Notes under the pieces: generated by a model | What the model was told of the DNA's origin: nothing | Database searches by the model: none | What the model saw: only the letters and a program-made list of their open reading frames with translations | In this document: piece after piece, positions 36,633 through 45,276 of the stretch | Layout: the number at the start of each line of letters is the position of its first letter | How positions within the stretch are numbered: the first letter of the stretch is position 1 | Translations under genes and position numbers: made by a program | Source of the DNA: Paradevosia sp036499825 | GTDB lineage: Bacteria > Pseudomonadota > Alphaproteobacteria > Rhizobiales > Devosiaceae | Length of the DNA stretch: 64,000 nt | NCBI GenBank assembly: GCA_036499825.1 | Contig: DASYCZ010000037.1 | Span: forward strand, 1-64,000 | Direction: 5' to 3'

Positions 36633-38204
36633 TTATTCGCCCATGGCGTGGGCGCGCTCGATCGCCTGCTGTTCCTTGCTTTTGGGTGGACCGGCCTGTT
36701 TCTTGGCGCCGCGAAGCAGCAGGATCAGCGGAATGGACGCTGCGCTGAGTGCGGCCATCAGCCAGAAATCGTCCAGATAGGCAAGAATGGCCGATTGCTG
36801 CTGGACGAGCTGGTTGATCATGGCGGTAGTCGACGGATCGCCCTGCAGCAATTGCGGGAACTGGTCACGCACCGCCGGCGACGTCGCCTTGACGCGTTCC
36901 GCGAGTTCGGCGTGATTGACCTGCATCATGCTTGAAAGCACCGCCGTCACCAGCGAAATACCGATGCCCTGCCCCATGTTGCGCACCAGGCTGAACATGG
37001 CGGTGGCATCGGCGCGGAAGGCCGGCGCGATGGTTGCGAACGCCATGGTCGACAGCGGCACGAAGATGAAGCCCATGCCGAAGCCCTGGATTGCGCCGGT
37101 CACCACGATCGGGGTCGAATCCATCAGCAGGTTGAAACTGGTCATCTGCCAGAGCGAATAGGTCATCAGAACGGCGCCGAAAACCATCATGATCCGCGCA
37201 TCCACCTTGCCGCTGAGCCGGCCCACGATGATCATGGAGATCATTGTGGCGATGCCGCGCGGCGCCATCAGGAAGCCGGTGAAGATCACCGGATAGCCCA
37301 TAAGGTTCTGCAGCAGCGGAGGCAGCAAAGCGAGGCCGGAGAACAGGGTAATGCCGACCATCAGCATGAACACCGAGGCCAGCGTAAAGTTGAAATCCTT
37401 GAAGATGCGCAGGTCAACGAAGGGCGATTTCGCCGTCATCGAATGGACCACGAACACCCAAAGGCCTGAGACGACGAGCGCGAGTTCGATCCAGGTTTCG
37501 GTCGAGGAGAACCAGTCGTTTCCCGACCCGCGGTCGAGCAGCAGCTGCAGCGAGCCGACGCCGACGGCCAGCATGGCGAAGCCGAAAAAGTCGAAACGAC
37601 GGATCTTGATGTCGGTATTGGGCATATAGAGCAGCAACATGGCCACGCAGACGGCGCCGACGGGCACGTTGACCAGGAACACCCAGCGCCAGTCGAAGCT
37701 TTCGGTGAGCCAGCCGCCGAGTGTGGGGCCCACGATCGGCGCCACCATGATGCCCATGCCGTAAATCGCCATGGCTTGGCCAATCCGCTCGCGCGGATTG
37801 ATGTTGAGGAGCACCGTCTGCGCCAGGGGGGCGATCATGGCGCCGCACAGCCCCTGGATGACGCGGAAGATCACCATTTCGGGCAGGCTCGTGGCGATGC
37901 CGCAAAGCGCCGACGCAATGGTGAAGCCGATCACTGCAAACAGGAAGAGCTGGCGTTGTCCAAGGCGGTCGCCCATCCAGCTGGTCAGCGGCGTCGCGAT
38001 GGCCGCGGCGACGATATAGGAGGTCAGCACCCAGTTGATTTCGTCCTGAGCCGCGCCCAGCGATGCCGCCATATGCGGCAGAGCTACGTTGGCGATGGTC
38101 GTGTCGAGCACCTGCATGATGGTGCCGAGCATCAGCGCGACAGTCAGCAAGCCCTTGTTCTTGACGACAACGGCGGGGGCGGAAAAGGTCTGAGCTTGAG
38201 CCAT
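36633..38204 (-). CDS. MFS efflux transporter, DHA2 (EmrB-like)
   Basis: A 523-residue 14-helix exporter, starting with LTVALMLGTIMQVLDTTIANVALPHM, the first-helix motif of EmrB-type pumps. Motif A is WMGDRLGQRQLFLF and motif C is APIVGPTLGGWL. A C-terminal periplasmic stretch (NHAELAERVKATSPAVRDQF) and the tail KKQAGPPKSKE are typical. No EmrA-like membrane-fusion gene is adjacent, which is unusual for true EmrB homologues. It has its own promoter with a palindrome inside it. The 3' end is 13 nt from the convergent PEP-mutase-like gene. Confidence 0.94.
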   Translation of the reverse strand: MAQAQTFSAPAVVVKNKGLLTVALMLGTIMQVLDTTIANVALPHMAASLGAAQDEINWVLTSYIVAAAIATPLTSWMGDRLGQRQLFLFAVIGFTIASALCGIATSLPEMVIFRVIQGLCGAMIAPLAQTVLLNINPRERIGQAMAIYGMGIMVAPIVGPTLGGWLTESFDWRWVFLVNVPVGAVCVAMLLLYMPNTDIKIRRFDFFGFAMLAVGVGSLQLLLDRGSGNDWFSSTETWIELALVVSGLWVFVVHSMTAKSPFVDLRIFKDFNFTLASVFMLMVGITLFSGLALLPPLLQNLMGYPVIFTGFLMAPRGIATMISMIIVGRLSGKVDARIMMVFGAVLMTYSLWQMTSFNLLMDSTPIVVTGAIQGFGMGFIFVPLSTMAFATIAPAFRADATAMFSLVRNMGQGIGISLVTAVLSSMMQVNHAELAERVKATSPAVRDQFPQLLQGDPSTTAMINQLVQQQSAILAYLDDFWLMAALSAASIPLILLLRGAKKQAGPPKSKEQQAIERAHAMGE

Positions 38205-38310
38205 GGCACACCTAAAGGCGACAGGCCGGACTCACGCGGCAGGGCATTCAAACATTGCCTCACCAGTGAGCGTGAGGCTGCCGCCCGCTACTCTACAATC
38301 GATAAGCGTA

Positions 38311-38340
38311 CATATAATAACTACACATATGATTGGTCAA
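38311..38340 (-). promoter_or_regulatory. Promoter with internal dyad upstream of the DHA2 pump
   Basis: On the minus strand, TTGACC (38340-38335), a 17-nt spacer and TTATAT (38317-38312) form a good sigma-70 promoter about 110 nt upstream of the pump start. Between the boxes, ATATG at 38327-38331 and CATAT at 38311-38315 form an inverted repeat, a plausible binding site for a TetR- or MarR-type repressor encoded elsewhere. The local AT-richness stands out from the neighbourhood. Confidence 0.5.
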
Positions 38341-38378
38341 GTAGCTGCCCAAACAATGGGCTAAGGGACGATTAACGC

Positions 38379-39143
38379 TCACATGAGGGCAGCCACACGC
38401 CTGCCCAGATCCTGCGCGGCCCGTTCAGTCTCCAGTGCATCAACCTCCCAGTCGGCAGTGCCGATCCCGAGATAGCCGTCCCTTGCCACAGCCATCAATG
38501 CCGCCGTTTCGGCAGGCAGGCGCGATATCGCCCATTTGGCCGCAATATCCTTGGCGACAAAGTCACCCGTCGTCAGGGTGTGCCACATGCGTGCGAGCGT
38601 CAGCAGGACATTCCGCTCGTCCCCCTGCACCATGCCGAGCAGATCAGGCAATGCCTCTCCGATGGCACGAGGTATGTCGGCCGCTGTAATGAGCGGCAGC
38701 AATTCGGCCGGATCGGGGCCGATGAGAGGTCTGGCCTGTTGCCGGGCCTGTGCCAGCAACAGGGTGAAATCGGGGTTGGGCGCCGGCTCGGATATGGCGC
38801 CCCCCTCGAACACGCTCCGCAGCCACTCGCCATAGAGGAATTCGCAAGGGGCGGGATAAGCGAGATCGGCCAGGGCGCCCGCCAGGAATACGGTCAACTC
38901 GATTGGGTGAGCCGCGCCGGCCACGACCGGGTAGCGCCCCGAAACCGCTAGCAATTTCGCGACAAGCTCCTCGCGGGATAGTTGCGTCATCGGCCGGTCG
39001 ACGACGACCAGTATGTCGACATCGCTGTTGGGGCGCAAACCACCAACGACAGCCGAACCATGGAGGTAAACTGCCAAGAGACTATCCTGGAAGTGCGATT
39101 GGGCGATGTGCGCCGCCCGCAATGCCTCGATCGGGATGCTCAT
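38379..39143 (-). CDS. AadA-like aminoglycoside nucleotidyltransferase
   Basis: A 254-residue enzyme of the ANT(3'')/AadA type. The polymerase-beta-like active site reads LHGSAVVGGLRPNSDVDILVVV near residues 28-49, with the GS and DVD metal ligands. The C-terminal helical domain (DUF4111) carries ERNVLLTLARMWHTLTTGDFVAKDIAAKWAI in outline, matching AadA. AadA enzymes adenylylate streptomycin and spectinomycin. Length is normal. ATG has AGGGGA 4 nt upstream. It lies between two housekeeping-type genes and no integron, recombination site or transposon is visible, so it looks chromosomally resident. Whether it confers resistance is untested. Confidence 0.88.
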   Translation of the reverse strand: MSIPIEALRAAHIAQSHFQDSLLAVYLHGSAVVGGLRPNSDVDILVVVDRPMTQLSREELVAKLLAVSGRYPVVAGAAHPIELTVFLAGALADLAYPAPCEFLYGEWLRSVFEGGAISEPAPNPDFTLLLAQARQQARPLIGPDPAELLPLITAADIPRAIGEALPDLLGMVQGDERNVLLTLARMWHTLTTGDFVAKDIAAKWAISRLPAETAALMAVARDGYLGIGTADWEVDALETERAAQDLGRRVAALM

Positions 39144-39226
39144 ACTGTCCCCTGTCGGTTGTCTCCCACAATGGACAATAGAACGCGCTCGGTCCGTCCG
39201 CGACAGCCTCTGCCCCGCCTTCCGGG

Positions 39227-40156
39227 TTAGCGGCCCTCGGAGATGGCCTCCTGCACCGCCAGCTCGGCCATGGAGAGGGCAGCTTCGCGCGTTCGGGCGG
39301 CGGCGATGAAGCGGCCGTTGTGGCAGAAGCTGGCGCCGGCGACGCCGCTGGCGGCCTCCAGGTCGGCATTGGTGAGCCCGGCCCAGGCGGCAGGCAGATC
39401 GGCCCGCACTTCAAAGCCATCGTCGCCGCGGCGGATCGTCGTCACGCACCAATCCTTATCGCGCGGATGCACGACGAACAGCAGGTGGTCGGCGCCGGCT
39501 TTCACGATGGCGGGGCGGAAAGGCATGCCCATCGGGAGTTCCAGAATTCTTCCCTGCCCCGTCGCCTCGATGGCCCGATGCACCACCGCTTCGGCGCGTA
39601 GTTTTGCAGCGCTCTGCGCGATCCTGGCCTCGACGAAACTCCTCGCGATACCGAGCGCCACGTGGAACTGGCGATCGTCAGCCTCCGGGTCTTTTTCATC
39701 GAAAACAGGCTTCAGGGTTTCCAGCAAGGTCGGCAAGGTCAGCCCGGCCAGCGGCCCCGCGACGGCAGGGCTGAGCGCTCCGTTGTCCATCAGGTCGACG
39801 GGCAACACGAAGCTGGCATCGAACGAGGCATGGACCGCCTCTAAATGCGCCGCGGGAAGCCCCGAGGCTGCAAGATAGTCTTGGCCATAGTGCTTCCAGA
39901 CCAACCCGAACGAGCTGTAGGGCTGGCCATCCTCGCGCAGCGGCGCGCCACGCTGGTGATGATCGAAAATTTGCGCTTGGGCATCATAGCGGCCGCTCAC
40001 ATCGTAGATGATGCGATCGGCGCCGGGGGTGATCCATTCCGGCGCCCGGCTGCGAACCAGACGAGCCGTTGGGAACAATCGGGTGAGGATGACGCTGGAC
40101 AGCAATTCATCGGCATGGAAGCCACCCGAATGGGTGACGAGGAAATCTGGGATCAT
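39227..40156 (-). CDS. MYG1 family protein
   Basis: A 309-residue metal-dependent hydrolase of the MYG1 family. The family signature is at the N-terminus: LVTHSGGFHADELLSSVIL, and then IFDHHQRGAPLREDGQPYSSF with the DHH motif near residue 64. Further MYG1 features are SFVEARIAQSA and the C-terminal WAGLTNADLEAASGVAGASFCHNGRF, here named only in part. Eukaryotic MYG1 is a 3'-5' RNA exonuclease; the bacterial role is unclear. The start is ATG. It has no clear functional link with its neighbours. Confidence 0.93.
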   Translation of the reverse strand: MIPDFLVTHSGGFHADELLSSVILTRLFPTARLVRSRAPEWITPGADRIIYDVSGRYDAQAQIFDHHQRGAPLREDGQPYSSFGLVWKHYGQDYLAASGLPAAHLEAVHASFDASFVLPVDLMDNGALSPAVAGPLAGLTLPTLLETLKPVFDEKDPEADDRQFHVALGIARSFVEARIAQSAAKLRAEAVVHRAIEATGQGRILELPMGMPFRPAIVKAGADHLLFVVHPRDKDWCVTTIRRGDDGFEVRADLPAAWAGLTNADLEAASGVAGASFCHNGRFIAAARTREAALSMAELAVQEAISEGR

Positions 40157-40245
40157 GCCGGATGCGCCTTGTGGTTCGCGGGTCTCGCTTGCGATGGGCC
40201 CCTGATAGCCGTTGCCCGGCCCTGGCTCAACCCGGCATCACACCC

Positions 40246-41139
40246 TCATTCATAGTCCATGAAGCGGGCCCTGAGCGCGTCTCTGGCTGGCGTACCGACA
40301 AGTCGGGCGACAGACTCCTTGCTCACCATACGGTCAGCAAAACCCCTGTCCGTCCCCGTGCGCTTGATTTCTTCCAACAATGCCTGCAACGCCCAGCTGA
40401 CCGTCCGCAGCGGCGCGCCGACGGAAAGCATCCTGATGCCGATGTTCTTGAGATCCTGGGTCGACAGGGCCAGCTTGTCGATGCTGAGGGCGCTCACGAG
40501 GAGCGGCGCGCCGACAAAATCGACGGCCTGTTTGAGTTCATCCACCGTATCGAGAGACTGGATGGAGATCATATCGGCCCCCGCCTCGGCATAGGCCTTG
40601 CCGCGCTCCAGCGCCTCCTGCAAGCCATGCCGGGATTTGGCGCTCGTCCGGGCGATGAACACGAAGTTCTCATCCTGTCGGGCCTCCAGGGCGGCTTCAA
40701 TCTTCTTGAGCATTTCCGCTCTGGAAACAACATGGGCGCGATTGGCGCCGCCATCAGCCTTGGCAACGGTCAACTGCGCCTTGACGGCGGTTACCTGATC
40801 CTCGCACTGCACGGCGGCAACGCCAATGCGCTCGCACTCCTGTATCGTCCGCATCAGATCAAGAGCGCTGCCGCTGCCAAAGCCGGTTTCAATATCCACC
40901 CGGACCGGAATGTTGACAGCCTGGATGATTTCCCTGACGCGGCCCAAAAACTCGGTCCTCGTCGCTTCGCCGTCCGGATAGCCCATCACGGCATTGATCG
41001 ATGCTCCGCCAACCAGCACCGCCTTGAAGCCGGCTTCCTCGATGAGGCGTGCTGAAAATGCGTCGTAGGCATGAGGGACGATAACCACCTCGTCACGACC
41101 GATTAATTCGCGAAACAACTTTCCCGCACTGACTTTCAC
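40246..41139 (-). CDS. PEP mutase/isocitrate lyase superfamily protein (cassette 2)
   Basis: A 297-residue paralogue of the enzyme at 35723-36619, with the same layout: VIVPHAYDAFSARLIEEAGF, VGGASINAVMGYPDGE, the metal-site variant VRVDIETGFGSGSALD, and CEDQVTAVKAQLTVAKA in place of the cysteine loop. Both copies thus share the E-for-D and cysteine-loss changes. The start is GTG 41139 with AAGGA 8 nt upstream. It follows the second binding-protein gene by 109 nt. Substrate unknown. Confidence 0.88.
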   Translation of the reverse strand: MKVSAGKLFRELIGRDEVVIVPHAYDAFSARLIEEAGFKAVLVGGASINAVMGYPDGEATRTEFLGRVREIIQAVNIPVRVDIETGFGSGSALDLMRTIQECERIGVAAVQCEDQVTAVKAQLTVAKADGGANRAHVVSRAEMLKKIEAALEARQDENFVFIARTSAKSRHGLQEALERGKAYAEAGADMISIQSLDTVDELKQAVDFVGAPLLVSALSIDKLALSTQDLKNIGIRMLSVGAPLRTVSWALQALLEEIKRTGTDRGFADRMVSKESVARLVGTPARDALRARFMDYE

Positions 41140-41248
41140 GGCATTCTTCCTTGTAGCGCCTGATCTAGATCTGGCCGGACATTGGCTTGAGCCACGACGG
41201 GCTGCGGCAGGTTGGACAGCCGCAGCCGGCGACCGTCCTTCACATCAC

Positions 41249-42844
41249 TCATGCCTTGGCGGCCTTGGTGTATTCATGCCCAACCGAGGCGCCGTAGGAG
41301 CCCATATCGGCCTTGTACTCGGCGACCACGGTGGGATCGACCGCGACCTCGGTATTGAGGAACAGCAGCGGCATGGTGGCGTAGGACTTGTAGGCGAAAT
41401 CGCCGACCTCACGCAGGATGGTGCTGCGTTCCTTGGGATCGAGGCTCTTGGCGAAACGGTTGGCGCGCTCTTCGAGATAGGGGTCTTCGAAGAAATGATA
41501 GATGCTCTTGGACGAGAAGAAATCTATCACCCGGAACAACGGCCTCAGATTCTGCCGGCTGCTCCAGACCGTATTGTAAAAGTCCGCCGCTCGCTGCCGA
41601 TTGGTATTATCCGCAATCTCGGACTGGATCAGATTGGGCGTGAGCCCGACATTGGTGAAATAGATCCCCATCGCCTCGACGACATTCGGCAGCTCGGGAA
41701 AACCGGGCGGAGACGTAACCGTGAGATCGAACGAAAATCCATTGGGATAGCCGGCCTCGGCCAGCAAAGCTTTCGCCTTGTCGGGATCGAAGGGATAGGG
41801 CGTCCAGGCCGGATCAAATTCCGGATCTGTGGTCTGGAACCCCTCTACGGCAGCAAGAACGCCGCGACCCCCATAGATCTGCTGGTTGATCTCGTTGCGA
41901 TTGATGGCCAGGTTCATGGCTTGCCGGACGAGTTTGTTGGTGAGCGGCCCGCCGGTTTGCTTGGGCTTGAGGATGTTCCCCCCAAACCGCGCCGAAATGT
42001 GCCCCGCTGGACGCGTGCTGGCGACGATGGTCTTGCCACGCGCGACGGCCTGGCTTTGCAAGTCGCGCGAGATTTCGGCGATATGGACTTCGCCGGCAAG
42101 AAGCGCCGCCAGGCGGGTCGAATCCTCAGGCATATAGAGCAATTGCAATTCCGCAAACTCAGGCGTCTGGCGCCAGTGGTTCTCGACCCGCTCATAGAGG
42201 ATGTGCTCGCCCTGGCGGAATTCCTTGAACCTGAACGGGCCGGTCCCGATGGGATTGGCCGCATAGCCGTCCTGGCCGACCTTGTCCCAGTAGTCCTTGG
42301 AATAGATCAGAAAGCCCTGAGTCAGATAGTAGGGCAACTCCGGCTCCGGTTTGGCGAGATGGAAGACCACTTCGTGATCATTGACGATCTCGATCTTGTC
42401 GGCAGACCCGATCAGATCGCGGAACATCGCGGCCGTCGAGGCGCGCGAATCCTCAACGGTGAGGAGCTCCCAGCTCTTGACGATATCCTTTGCGGTAAAG
42501 GGCGAGCCGTCATGAAAGGTGACGTCGTCTCGGAGCTTGAACCGCCAGTCCTTGGCATCGGCGGATCCCTGCCAGTCGGTCGCCAGATTTGGACCGATCG
42601 CACCGCTCACACGATCGGAGCTGGTCAACAGCTCGAACATGGGTTGCAAGGGGCCTGTACCCTCGTTCGTCGTCATGAAACCCAGCGTCACCTGCGTCGC
42701 CGGCGGTGTGATCGCGACCTTGAGGCGCGACGCCGCCTGCGCGAGGGCCGATGGCGACCCCTGCAGATAGACCTGACTCACAACGGCAGCGGCGGCCGCC
42801 GATTTGATGAAGCCACGACGTGAAATGAGATTCCTGACGGACAT
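41249..42844 (-). CDS. ABC family-5 substrate-binding protein, Tat-type signal (cassette 2)
   Basis: A 531-residue paralogue of the protein at 34106-35701. The signal is SRRGFIKSAAAAAVVSQVYLQG, twin-arginine style. Diagnostic shared pieces are ITPPATQVTLGFMTTNEG, FKLRDDVTFHDGSPFTAKDI, GTGPFRFKEFRQGEHILYE and RQAMNLAINRNEINQQIYGG. The matching Tat signal, length and partner enzyme show a duplication. ATG 42844 has GGGAGG at 7-nt spacing. No permease gene is linked, so it must use a transporter encoded elsewhere or act as a sensor or scavenger. Confidence 0.95.
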   Translation of the reverse strand: MSVRNLISRRGFIKSAAAAAVVSQVYLQGSPSALAQAASRLKVAITPPATQVTLGFMTTNEGTGPLQPMFELLTSSDRVSGAIGPNLATDWQGSADAKDWRFKLRDDVTFHDGSPFTAKDIVKSWELLTVEDSRASTAAMFRDLIGSADKIEIVNDHEVVFHLAKPEPELPYYLTQGFLIYSKDYWDKVGQDGYAANPIGTGPFRFKEFRQGEHILYERVENHWRQTPEFAELQLLYMPEDSTRLAALLAGEVHIAEISRDLQSQAVARGKTIVASTRPAGHISARFGGNILKPKQTGGPLTNKLVRQAMNLAINRNEINQQIYGGRGVLAAVEGFQTTDPEFDPAWTPYPFDPDKAKALLAEAGYPNGFSFDLTVTSPPGFPELPNVVEAMGIYFTNVGLTPNLIQSEIADNTNRQRAADFYNTVWSSRQNLRPLFRVIDFFSSKSIYHFFEDPYLEERANRFAKSLDPKERSTILREVGDFAYKSYATMPLLFLNTEVAVDPTVVAEYKADMGSYGASVGHEYTKAAKA

Positions 42845-43022
42845 CTATGGGCCTCCCAACCCTGAAAGTCGCGGAAACCATTCGGGCGGTTTCCGTCCGT
42901 GCGGCGCCCTGCTCCGGGCGCGTTCTACGAAAAAGATAATGCGGACCAACCATGCTGTTAAATGCAATGTTCGAGCGAATTGATAACCAAGCCGCATAGA
43001 TCAACGACTACGGAGATGGCCC

Positions 43023-44156
43023 TCAGCCCGCGCCGAAGACGATCGAGTTGGCTCCGAAGGTTTCAAGGCTTTGTCCCGTCGGCTCGATATCGCCGGTGGC
43101 CGGATCGACAAAGAAGCTGGCGATCATGTGCGAAGGCTGGTTGGCAACGAGCATGAGCCGTCCCGAGGGATCAAAAACGAAATCGCGGGGCTTCTTGCCG
43201 AGGGTTTTCCGGTGCCCAATGAGGGTCAGTTCACCAGTTGTCTCATCGATGGAAAAGACCGCGATGCTGTCGTCCGTGCGGTGGGTGCAGTAGAGATTTC
43301 TGCCTGTCGGGCCGACGAGGATATGTGACGTGCTGCGTTTTCCGTCGAAACCGCGCGGGTGGGCGGAGATGGTCTGCACGATACCTGCCGTGCCTTTTTC
43401 GGCGTTGTAGGAAAAGACCGCGATGGTCGCATCCATCGAGTTGAGCAGATAGAACCGCTTGCCATTGGGATGAAACGCCAGATGCCGCGGACCGGCACCC
43501 GAGTTCACCTGGGCATAGGGTTGGGCGTTGAGCGTCAAAGTGCCTGAATTCTGGTCGAATTCATACATCATCACCCGATCGACCATGAGAATGGGGACGA
43601 AGATGCGCCGCCATTGCGGATCGGCAAAGATCGAGTGGGGATAGGGTTTGGTGCGTGAGCGCCAGAGTGGCGGCCGTCCCTGGTAGTGGAGGCTCGTGCA
43701 AATCTCGACCGGCAGGCCGTCATCGCCCACTCTTATGACGGTCACATGCCCGTGGTCGGGGTCACGATCTTCAGGACGGCCCGGATTGACGATCAGAACG
43801 AAACGCCCATTCGGATGGACGTTTAGGTGCATCGGGGATTCACCACCGGTCGGATGACGACCCAATAATGACAGCGTGCCATCGACGGGATCGATGGCGA
43901 AGGTCGTCAGGCAGTCTCCCTGCATCTGCTCGGGAGACGGCAGGCTGCGATCAGGGTTGACCCATCGTTCAACCACATAGAGCACGGGTATCTTGGGATT
44001 GCGTGCCAAATAGCTGGGGTTCCGGAGCCCGCCGATGGTTTGGACCACCTTCATGGCACCGGTGGCCGGATCGACATCGATCACCGAGACTGCATCATGG
44101 GGCGAGCCGCCATCGGGACCGGTGGTAAAATCAGAGTTGCATACATACGCGAGCAC
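43023..44156 (-). CDS. Lactonase family beta-propeller protein
   Basis: A 377-residue protein of the seven-bladed lactonase family (6-phosphogluconolactonase YbhE/Pgl type). Recurrent blades are seen as VSVIDVDPATGAMKVVQTIGG, LTTFAIDPVDGTLSLLGRHP, PMHLNVHPNGRFVLIVN, PRHLAFHPNGKRFYLLN and IAVFSIDETTGELTLIGH in outline. No signal peptide, so cytosolic. It starts at GTG 44156 with GGGAGG at 7-nt spacing. It lies behind the second binding-protein gene and opposite a LysR gene, which suggests a lactone-handling step in the same pathway, but this is inference. Confidence 0.9.
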   Translation of the reverse strand: MLAYVCNSDFTTGPDGGSPHDAVSVIDVDPATGAMKVVQTIGGLRNPSYLARNPKIPVLYVVERWVNPDRSLPSPEQMQGDCLTTFAIDPVDGTLSLLGRHPTGGESPMHLNVHPNGRFVLIVNPGRPEDRDPDHGHVTVIRVGDDGLPVEICTSLHYQGRPPLWRSRTKPYPHSIFADPQWRRIFVPILMVDRVMMYEFDQNSGTLTLNAQPYAQVNSGAGPRHLAFHPNGKRFYLLNSMDATIAVFSYNAEKGTAGIVQTISAHPRGFDGKRSTSHILVGPTGRNLYCTHRTDDSIAVFSIDETTGELTLIGHRKTLGKKPRDFVFDPSGRLMLVANQPSHMIASFFVDPATGDIEPTGQSLETFGANSIVFGAG

Positions 44157-44301
44157 CGCGTTCCTCCCTAATAGCCCCAGAAAGGTCCATCGGCCGCGCC
44201 GGTGTTCCTCGCGGGTCAGCGGGCCGAGCCTTTGACGACCTGCGAACTTCGTTCCCGCTATGAGAATTTGACGACCCGCCCGAGCAGGCTATCGCGAAGC
44301 G

Positions 44302-44315
44302 TTTATGTTGATAAA
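44302..44315. promoter_or_regulatory. Palindrome upstream of LysR
   Basis: TTTAT-GTTG-ATAAA at 44302-44315 sits 27 nt upstream of the LysR start, between it and the divergent lactonase gene. The flanks almost extend the dyad. It is a candidate operator for the divergent pair. Confidence 0.35.
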
Positions 44316-44342
44316 TGCGTTGTTCTGCAGCATTAATAACAG

Positions 44343-45260
44343 ATGCGCATGAATTTCGATCTGCTTGATCTGCAGGCATTTCTCTCGGTTCTGGACGAAG
44401 GCAGCTTCGTCAAAGCCGCAGAGGTGCTGAACCTGTCACAGCCGGCGTTAAGCCGCCGCATCAAGAATCTCGAGGACTCCATCGGGACGCCCCTGTTGGA
44501 GCGGACAACTCGACGCGTAAGCGCCACCGCCGAGGGGCGAAGACTTCAGCCGGTCCTGGCACGCATCATCGACGAGCTGGAATCATCGATGCTGTCGATG
44601 AGCAAGATGGGCGACCGTCAGTCGGGCACCATAGCCATCGCCAGCGTACCCACCGCGGCCTTCTATTTCCTGCCGCGAGTGATCAAGCAGTTCAACGCGC
44701 AGCATCCCCATATCCGCTTTCGCATCCATGGCCTGGCCGGCAGTGAAGGCCTGAAGAGCGTCGCCGATGGGCAGACCGAGTTCGGGATCAATACCCTGGG
44801 CGCCGGGGATCCCGATCTTCGGTTCACGCATCTGATGGACGACCCCTTCGTCCTTGCTTGTCCGCGTGATCATGTGCTGGCGAAAAAAGATACCGTGCAG
44901 TGGAAGGACCTGGCCGGCTTTCCATTGATCGGCGTCAGTCGCCAGAGTACGCATCGCACCATACTCGACAGTGCGCTGGCCAAGACCGAGATCGAATTCG
45001 ACTGGTTTTACGAGGTCAACCATCTATCGACATCGCTTGGCCTCGTCGAAGCCGGACTCGGGGTTTCCATATTGCCCAAGCTCGCAACGCCTCAAAGCGA
45101 GCATCCGCTGATCGTCATCCGGCCGCTCACGGATCCCATCGTGAGGCGGCCAATCGGCATCATCGAAAGGCGTTCTGGCCGCCTGTCGCCTATAGCGGCA
45201 CGCTTTCGGCAGATGCTGATCGAGAGTTGGAGCGACGATCTTGGCGAACGCATGGAATGA
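44343..45260 (+). CDS. LysR family transcriptional regulator
   Basis: A 305-residue regulator. The winged helix-turn-helix reads LLDLQAFLSVLDEGSFVKAA and VLNLSQPALSRRIKNLEDSIG, and the effector domain follows, with IPTAAFYFLPRV-like and NTLGAGDPDLRFTHLM segments. It is divergent from the lactonase gene, 186 nt apart, and so probably controls the lactonase and possibly the second binding-protein cassette. Starts at ATG 44343; a second ATG two codons later is an alternative. Confidence 0.94.
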   Translation: MRMNFDLLDLQAFLSVLDEGSFVKAAEVLNLSQPALSRRIKNLEDSIGTPLLERTTRRVSATAEGRRLQPVLARIIDELESSMLSMSKMGDRQSGTIAIASVPTAAFYFLPRVIKQFNAQHPHIRFRIHGLAGSEGLKSVADGQTEFGINTLGAGDPDLRFTHLMDDPFVLACPRDHVLAKKDTVQWKDLAGFPLIGVSRQSTHRTILDSALAKTEIEFDWFYEVNHLSTSLGLVEAGLGVSILPKLATPQSEHPLIVIRPLTDPIVRRPIGIIERRSGRLSPIAARFRQMLIESWSDDLGERME

Positions 45261-45276
45261 CGCGACAGCGATGAGC

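Noticed and set aside
36633..38204. Naming the second DHA2 pump EmrB with EmrA.
   Set aside because: No membrane-fusion gene is adjacent, so a tripartite pump cannot be supported.
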